Made by a program: the position numbers and the translations under genes. 10,890 nt of DNA from Propionibacteriaceae bacterium. Lineage in GTDB: Bacteria; Actinomycetota; Actinomycetes; Propionibacteriales; Propionibacteriaceae. The DNA lies in assembly GCA_020438595.1 (NCBI GenBank), contig JAGQUI010000052.1:1-10890 (forward strand), read 5' to 3'. Below are positions 6,098 through 10,890 of the stretch, in pieces (the stretch's first letter is position 1; each line of letters begins with the position of its first letter). The notes beneath the pieces were generated by a model that ran no database searches, was not told the origin of the DNA, and saw only the letters and a program-made list of their open reading frames with translations.

Positions 6098-7386
6098 TGG
6101 TCCGTGAACGCGCCCTGAAACTGCTGCGGGCCCCGGCCACCGGCGCAGCGGTCGCCCAGGTCTGGCAGGCCTTGGGCAGCTTCGCGTTGCAGATCGCCGC
6201 GGCCTGGCTGCTGGGCGCATCCGGCCTGGGCCTGATCAGCCTGACCCTCGGCGTGATCGTCTTCGCGACCGCGCTCTCCAGTGGCGTCGTGGGCGACTCG
6301 CTCGTGATCCTGGACCGACGTGACCGGGTGGTTCGCGGCGGGCTCGAGGGCATGGCCGTGATCATCAACCTGGTCAGCATGGTGGCCACCGCGGCGACGC
6401 TGGTGGCGGTGGGCCTGCTCCCGCCCGTCGCCGGCGTCTGGTTCGCCCTCGCCCTGGGTGCGTTCCAGCTCGAGGACCTGGCCCGGCGCGTCCTGATGGC
6501 GACGATGCGGTTCTGGCGGCTCGTCGTGGTCGACTCCACGGCCCTGCTGTTCACGCTCTCGACCATGGGCATCTGGTACCTGGCCGCACCCATCACGGTC
6601 GAGGTGTTCCTGCTGGCCGTCTTCGTGGGACAGACCGCCGGGCTCGTCGCCGGCCTGATCCTGATCCCGCGCGACGAGCGCAGGCTCGTCCCGATCACCT
6701 GGACGGGCATCCGGCAGGTCGCGGGTTTCGGCATGATGCGCGGCATCCAGGTGAGCCTGACGCCGGGCCTGCTCACCGCGACGCGGATGATCGTGATCGT
6801 CATCCTCGGCACGGCCGCGTTGGGTCAGGTCGAGGCAGCCCGCATCTTCGTCGCCCCGGCCCTCCTGATCGTGCAGGGACTGGGCTCCTACCTGCTTGCC
6901 AGCTACGCCCGGGACAAGCAGTTGCCCGTCGTCCGGCTGATCGGACGGTCGAGGTCGGCCTCGCTCAAGCTGCTCGCGGCCTCCCTCGGGGCGGGCGTGG
7001 CGCTCACCCTGCTCGCCCCGGTGCTCGGGCACTGGATTACCGGGCCCTCGTTCAGCGTCGACCAGGTGGCCGTCGCGGGCTGGGCCCTCTACGTCGCCGG
7101 GTCGGCCACCGTCCAGCCCTTCGCGTCCCTGGGCGCCGTGCTGGGCCGGCAACCGATCGTCCTCGCCTGCCGGCTCACCGACGCAACGTTGGCGCTGGTG
7201 CTCGTCTGGGTCCTGCTCGGACCCCTTTCGCTGAGTGCTTCCCTGACCCCGTACGCGTTGGCGACGGGCCTCTTCCTGGGCGGATTCCTGGTGCGCCACT
7301 TCGCCCTGCGACCACTGACCAATCCCGGACCCGGCGACTCGACCGGCAACCTGACCACAACAAGGACCAGCCATGTACACGCCTGA
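6097..7386 (+). CDS. Polysaccharide flippase, Wzx-like (MOP superfamily)
   Basis: A 429-residue integral membrane protein, the usual size of Wzx/MATE-type O-unit flippases, with about twelve hydrophobic helices (roughly 16-38, 42-62, 86-108, 111-126, 145-163, 168-190, 225-241, 247-269, 290-312, 323-347, 353-376, 383-402). A short basic N-terminus (MVRERALKLLRAP) and charged loops such as DRRDRVVR (73-80) and PRDERR (191-196) separate the helices. The family moves lipid-linked glycan units from the inner to the outer leaflet. The assignment comes from size, topology and the repeated Gly-Leu-rich N-terminal helices (AAAWLLGASGLGLISLTLGV) typical of the fold, not from a diagnostic catalytic motif. 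The ribosome site is the G-run at 6083-6088. It overlaps the lipoprotein gene by one base and the giant secreted-protein gene by 14 bases. Its Thr-rich hydrophilic tail (410-429) lies partly in that overlap. Another membrane transporter of this fold remains possible. Confidence 0.8.
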   Translation: MVRERALKLLRAPATGAAVAQVWQALGSFALQIAAAWLLGASGLGLISLTLGVIVFATALSSGVVGDSLVILDRRDRVVRGGLEGMAVIINLVSMVATAATLVAVGLLPPVAGVWFALALGAFQLEDLARRVLMATMRFWRLVVVDSTALLFTLSTMGIWYLAAPITVEVFLLAVFVGQTAGLVAGLILIPRDERRLVPITWTGIRQVAGFGMMRGIQVSLTPGLLTATRMIVIVILGTAALGQVEAARIFVAPALLIVQGLGSYLLASYARDKQLPVVRLIGRSRSASLKLLAASLGAGVALTLLAPVLGHWITGPSFSVDQVAVAGWALYVAGSATVQPFASLGAVLGRQPIVLACRLTDATLALVLVWVLLGPLSLSASLTPYALATGLFLGGFLVRHFALRPLTNPGPGDSTGNLTTTRTSHVHA

Positions 7387-10300
7387 TCGCCCGACCCGCG
7401 GGTCGCTCTCCTTCATCATCCGGGCCATCACGGCGTTGTCGCTGGCCCTGCTCGGTCTGGTGGCCGTCGCCCCGCCGGCGACGGCCGACACCCCCGCCGC
7501 GACCACGCCCGCGCTCCCGGAGACGGTGAGCGCCGACGCCCTGCCCACCTGGCAGATCAACGGGGTGGTGTGGAGCCAGGCCATCGTCGGCAACACCGTC
7601 TACGTCACGGGCAGCTTCACGAAGGCGCGTCCGCCGGGCGTCGCGGTGGGCGGCGCCGGCGAGGTCGACGCGAACAACATTTTCGCCTACGACGTCACCA
7701 CCGGTAACCGCGTGGCGAGCTTCAACCACTCGCTCAACGGCCAGGGCCTCGTCGTCCGCGCCGCTCCCGACGGCAGCCGGATCTACGTGGGCGGCGACTT
7801 CACCGCCGTCGACGGCGTCGCTCGCGGCCACATCGCCGCGTTCGACACGGCCACCGGGAACCTGCTGAACAACTTCGCGCCGAACACCGACGGCCAGGTG
7901 CGCGCGTTCGCGATCACCTCCTCGACGGTCTACGCCGGCGGCAACTTCCGTTCATCGGCCGGTGTGGCTCGCGGCCTGTTCGCCGCCTACAACCCGAGCA
8001 ACGGCGCGATCACCGCGTGGGCGCCCGTCGCGGACGGCGGCTACGTGTGGTCGATGGTGCTCAGCCCGGACAACTCCCGCGTGATCGCCAGCGGTTCCTT
8101 CACGACGATCAACGCCGTCGACGCCTACGGAATGGGCTCGATCGATGCGAACTCCGGGTCGACGCTGGAGTGGGCCGCACAGACCCGGATCCGCACGGCC
8201 GGCGCGAATGGCGCGATCTCATCGCTGAGCACGGACGGCGCCCAGGTCTTCGGTACCGGCTACGCCTTCGGCACCGGCGCCACCTTCGAGGGCACCTTCT
8301 CCGCCGACCCGTACACGGGTGCGATCAACTGGGTCAACGACTGCCTCGGGGACACCTACGACAGCTGGCCGATGAACGGCGTGCTGTACACCGTGTCGCA
8401 CAACCACGACTGCTCGGTCGTGGGCGGGTTCACCGACACCAGCCCCCGCGCGCGCTGGCAGAAGGCCGGCGCGGCGCCGACCTTCGCCACCGGGACGATC
8501 ACCCGCACCGACGCCTACGGCTGGAACTACGTCGGGCTGCCCTACGCGGGCGTGCTGCACTGGTTCCCCGACCTCGACTTCGGTTCCTACACCGACGCCA
8601 GGCAGGCCGCCTGGACGGTCACCGGCAACAGCGACTACTTGGTCATGGGTGGCGAGTTCCCGACCGTCAACGGGACCGCACAGCAGGGCCTGGTCCGGTT
8701 CGCCAAGCGGAGTATCGCGCCCAACGCGATGAGGCCGATCTACAACTCCGGCGCGACACCGACGCCGATCCCCACCGACTCCGGGGTCGTGAAGGTGATC
8801 TTCACCAGCATGTGGGACCGCGACGACAAGAACCTGACCTACGCGCTGTACCGCAACAGCGGCGCGACCAAGCTCGCCACCTGGACGAGCGACAGCACCT
8901 TCTGGAACCTGCCGACGCAGACCTACACCGACACCGGGCTCACCCCGGGCTCGCAGGTCAGGTACCAGATCTACGCGCGGGACGCTTCGGGCAACACCCA
9001 GTGGAGTGCCTGGTCCAACTACGTCACGGTGAGCGACTCGGCGCCGTCGGCGTACGCCGCACTGGTCAAGCAGGACGGCGCGAGCCACGAGTGGCGCCTG
9101 ACCGAACCCGTCGGCTCGGCGCTCGCCGTCGACGACGTCGGTAGCTACCACGGCACCTACTCCGGGATGAACCTCGGCACGACCGGCGCGATCACCGACG
9201 AGACCGGCACCGGCGTGACGGCGTCCAGCAGTTCGGCGAAGGTCACCACCGCCGACATCTCCACCGGTCTGCAGACCTTCTCGGTGGAGGCGTGGGTGAA
9301 GACGACCAGCAGCCGTGGCGGCCGGATCCTCGGCTTCGGCAACAGTTCCACCGGGAACAGCAACAGCGCGACCACCGACCGGGTGCTGTACCTGGACACG
9401 TCGGGACGGCCGAACTTCAGCGTCTACAGCGGCGGGCAGAAGGCCGTCACCGGACGCTTCGGCATCAACGACGGCCAGTGGCACCACGTCGTCGGCACGC
9501 TCGACCCGTCCCAGGGCATGCAGCTGTTCGTCGACGGGGTGCGGGTCGGTCGCGACCAGCGCTACGTGACCGCTCGTGACTACGACGGGTACTGGCGGAT
9601 CGGGTCGGACACCACGACCGGGTTCACCAACCGTCCCTCCGACACGGGGCTGCAGGGCAGCCTGGACGAGCTCGCGGTCTACCCGACCGCTCTCACCACG
9701 ACCGAGATCCAGTCCCACTACCTGGCCAGCGGGCGCTCGCAGAACTGGGCGACCGCGCCGACCGGCACCTACGCCCAGGCGGTGATGGCCGATTCGCCGG
9801 ACACCTACTGGCGGCTCGGCACAGTGGGCAGCACCGTGCCCGACGTGAGCGGGAACGGCCGGACCGGCAACGTCACCGGTGGGGTCACCGGCGGCCAGCC
9901 CGGGGCCATCGCGGGCGACGACGCGGCGCTGTTCGCCACGAACGGACTGGTGGTCGACCAGTACTCCTGGAACGCCCCGCAGACCTACAGCGAGGAACTG
10001 TGGTTCAACACCACCACGACCCGCGGCGGCAAGCTGATCGGCTTCGGTAACGCGACCAGCGGCCTGAGCTCCAGCTACGACCGGCACGTGTGGATGCTGA
10101 ACACCGGTCAGCTCTCCTTCGGCGCCTACAACGGCGGCCAGGTCTCGATCACCAGCGCGAGCAGCTACAACGATGGCCAGTGGCACCACGTCGTGGCCAG
10201 CCAGGACGGCTCGGGCATGAAGCTGTGGATCGACTCCGCCCTCGTGGCCAGCAACTCGAACAGCGTGGCCCAGGCCTACGTCGGTTACTGGCGGATCGGA

Positions 10301-10890
10301 GGCGACCGGGTGTGGTCGGGTTCCTCGAACACCTACTTCAACGGCTACCTCGACGACGTCGCGATCTACCCGACGGCGCTGTCCGAGGCCTCCGTGCGGG
10401 CGCACTACGAGGCGTCCGGGCGCAGCGCGTCGAACCGGCCGCCGACGGCGTTCTTCACGTCCTCTGCGGACTTCCTCAACGTCTCGGTGGACGCCTCGGC
10501 GTCCAGTGACCCCGACGGGGCGCTGGCGAGCTACACGTGGGACTTCGGCGACGGCGGGACCGGCACCGGGGTGACGACGACCCACACCTACGCGGCCGCC
10601 GGCACCTACACGATCACGCTGACCGTGGCGGATCCGCAGGGCGCCACCGACGTGAAGACCGGGACGGTCACCGTGGGGGCGAACCAGGCGCCGGTCGCCT
10701 CGTTCACCCACTCCGGCAGCTTCCTGGCGCTGAGTGTCGACGGCAGCGGCTCCTCCGACGCCGACGGCACCGTCGCGTCCTACGCCTGGGACTTCGGTGA
10801 CGGGCACACCGGCACCGGGGCCACCGCGACGCACACCTACGCCGCGGCAGGCACCTACACCGTGACCCTCACGGTGACCGACGACCGGGG
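7373..10890 (+). CDS. Giant secreted surface protein: beta-propeller-like, Fn3, two LamG and PKD domains (partial)
   Basis: The frame stays open for 1172 codons and runs off the window end. It starts at ATG 7373, inside the flippase gene, behind AAGGA (7361-7365). Residues 1-38 are a Sec signal peptide: basic start, hydrophobic core 19-33, cleavage after ATA (36-38). Residues about 50-448 contain blades of roughly 50 residues built on a (V/I)YxGGxFT motif (YVGGDFT, YAGGNF, MGGEF) followed by AAFDTATGN-type strands, as in actinobacterial beta-propellers. C324 and C347 seem the only cysteines. About 450-556 is Fn3-like; about 561-788 and 800-1017 are two LamG/concanavalin-like domains sharing GQWHHVV, YWRIG and a YPTAL...ASGRS end; about 1021-1103 and 1104 onward are PKD domains with the WDFGDG and AAAGTYT(I/V)TLTV signatures. 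No catalytic domain is seen. Carbohydrate or surface binding is likely: an adhesin, matrix protein or polymer-binding partner of the glycan exported next door (inference). The lost C-terminus may carry the anchor. Confidence 0.85.
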   Translation, partial: MYTPDRPTRGSLSFIIRAITALSLALLGLVAVAPPATADTPAATTPALPETVSADALPTWQINGVVWSQAIVGNTVYVTGSFTKARPPGVAVGGAGEVDANNIFAYDVTTGNRVASFNHSLNGQGLVVRAAPDGSRIYVGGDFTAVDGVARGHIAAFDTATGNLLNNFAPNTDGQVRAFAITSSTVYAGGNFRSSAGVARGLFAAYNPSNGAITAWAPVADGGYVWSMVLSPDNSRVIASGSFTTINAVDAYGMGSIDANSGSTLEWAAQTRIRTAGANGAISSLSTDGAQVFGTGYAFGTGATFEGTFSADPYTGAINWVNDCLGDTYDSWPMNGVLYTVSHNHDCSVVGGFTDTSPRARWQKAGAAPTFATGTITRTDAYGWNYVGLPYAGVLHWFPDLDFGSYTDARQAAWTVTGNSDYLVMGGEFPTVNGTAQQGLVRFAKRSIAPNAMRPIYNSGATPTPIPTDSGVVKVIFTSMWDRDDKNLTYALYRNSGATKLATWTSDSTFWNLPTQTYTDTGLTPGSQVRYQIYARDASGNTQWSAWSNYVTVSDSAPSAYAALVKQDGASHEWRLTEPVGSALAVDDVGSYHGTYSGMNLGTTGAITDETGTGVTASSSSAKVTTADISTGLQTFSVEAWVKTTSSRGGRILGFGNSSTGNSNSATTDRVLYLDTSGRPNFSVYSGGQKAVTGRFGINDGQWHHVVGTLDPSQGMQLFVDGVRVGRDQRYVTARDYDGYWRIGSDTTTGFTNRPSDTGLQGSLDELAVYPTALTTTEIQSHYLASGRSQNWATAPTGTYAQAVMADSPDTYWRLGTVGSTVPDVSGNGRTGNVTGGVTGGQPGAIAGDDAALFATNGLVVDQYSWNAPQTYSEELWFNTTTTRGGKLIGFGNATSGLSSSYDRHVWMLNTGQLSFGAYNGGQVSITSASSYNDGQWHHVVASQDGSGMKLWIDSALVASNSNSVAQAYVGYWRIGGDRVWSGSSNTYFNGYLDDVAIYPTALSEASVRAHYEASGRSASNRPPTAFFTSSADFLNVSVDASASSDPDGALASYTWDFGDGGTGTGVTTTHTYAAAGTYTITLTVADPQGATDVKTGTVTVGANQAPVASFTHSGSFLALSVDGSGSSDADGTVASYAWDFGDGHTGTGATATHTYAAAGTYTVTLTVTDDR
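7595..8670 (+). repeat. Beta-propeller blade repeats in the giant protein
   Basis: At least six copies of an aromatic/aliphatic-x-G-G-x-F-like motif recur near 7603, 7785, 7931, 8083, 8247 and 8644, the first five spaced 146-182 bases apart (about 50-60 residues). They are diverged at the DNA level, so the repeat is an old structural one. The gap between 8247 and 8644 holds the cysteine pair and an irregular insertion. Confidence 0.6.
9050..10425 (+). repeat. Tandem LamG domain duplication
   Basis: Two in-line copies of a LamG/concanavalin-like domain, about 9053-9738 and 9770-10420. Landmark pairs are GGCCAGTGGCACCACGTCGT at 9473 versus the same motif at 10175 (702 bases apart) and TACTGGCGGATCGG at 9590 versus 10286 (696 bases). 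Much of the intervening sequence is diverged, so the duplication is not recent, although these core strands remain nearly identical in DNA. Confidence 0.75.
10433..10890 (+). repeat. Tandem PKD domain repeats
   Basis: Two PKD domains with an exact period of 249 bases (83 residues): GACTTCGG at 10541 and 10790, and AACC at 10433 and 10682. The second copy is cut by the window end. The DNA similarity is high around ACCGGCACCGGGG and CACACCTACGC, suggesting a relatively recent duplication or gene conversion, and more copies may follow. Confidence 0.8.

Noticed and set aside
5323..7596. 757-codon open frame on the minus strand across the lipoprotein and flippase genes
   Set aside because: It spans two well-supported + strand genes. 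Its protein is Arg/Gln/Asp/Gly-rich low complexity with no domain, typical of an antisense shadow in high-GC DNA.
9473..10194. Repeated DNA in the LamG region as a possible mobile or CRISPR-type repeat
   Set aside because: The repeats are in frame, spaced about 700 bases apart and encode the same protein domain strands, so domain duplication explains them.
8219..10834. 871-codon open frame on the minus strand opposite the giant protein gene
   Set aside because: It mirrors the + strand coding frame. Its composition is dominated by Arg, Val, Gly and His from reversed GC-rich codons, no domain is recognisable, and the + strand frame has clear LamG and PKD motifs.

Overview
This window is very GC-rich, and its genes strongly favour G or C at third codon positions. 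All eight recognisable genes lie on the + strand. Together with the protein families, this points to a high-GC Actinomycetota; I cannot name the genus from sequence alone. It is a cell-surface polysaccharide/glycoconjugate locus joined to a secreted-protein locus.

Left block (1-5251). The window opens with the last 56 codons of a glucose-1-phosphate thymidylyltransferase (RfbA/RmlA), the first enzyme of dTDP-rhamnose synthesis. A 235-base gap carries a candidate promoter overlapping an inverted repeat. Then come a small TagD-like cytidylyltransferase (407-841), an 84-base gap with a perfect GNRA-loop hairpin, and four tightly packed genes: a DUF1972/GT4 glycosyltransferase (926-2065), a Gfo/Idh/MocA sugar oxidoreductase (2062-3174), an aldo/keto-reductase-like TIM-barrel protein of unclear chemistry (3200-4090) and a second GT4 glycosyltransferase (4100-5251). 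Gaps of 4-base overlap, 25 bases and 9 bases indicate one co-translated operon. My reading is that it makes an activated, possibly unusual, sugar or polyol unit and adds it to a lipid-linked glycan on the cytoplasmic side.

Right block (5252-10890). A 192-base leader with an extended -10 candidate, G-rich tracts and a small hairpin precedes a second operon. It contains a lipoprotein with a Pro/Thr/Ser linker and a DUF4352-like domain (5444-6097), a Wzx/MOP-type polysaccharide flippase (6097-7386), and the first 1172 codons of a giant secreted protein (7373 to beyond the end). The giant protein has a Sec signal peptide, a beta-propeller-like repeat region, an Fn3-like domain, two LamG domains and at least two PKD domains. 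These three reading frames overlap by 1 and 14 bases, so glycan export and two exported proteins are translationally linked. This lipoprotein-flippase-giant adhesin-like module is the most system-like feature of the window.

No tRNA, rRNA, insertion sequence, CRISPR array or phage gene was recognised, and no gene-free stretch exceeds 300 bases.
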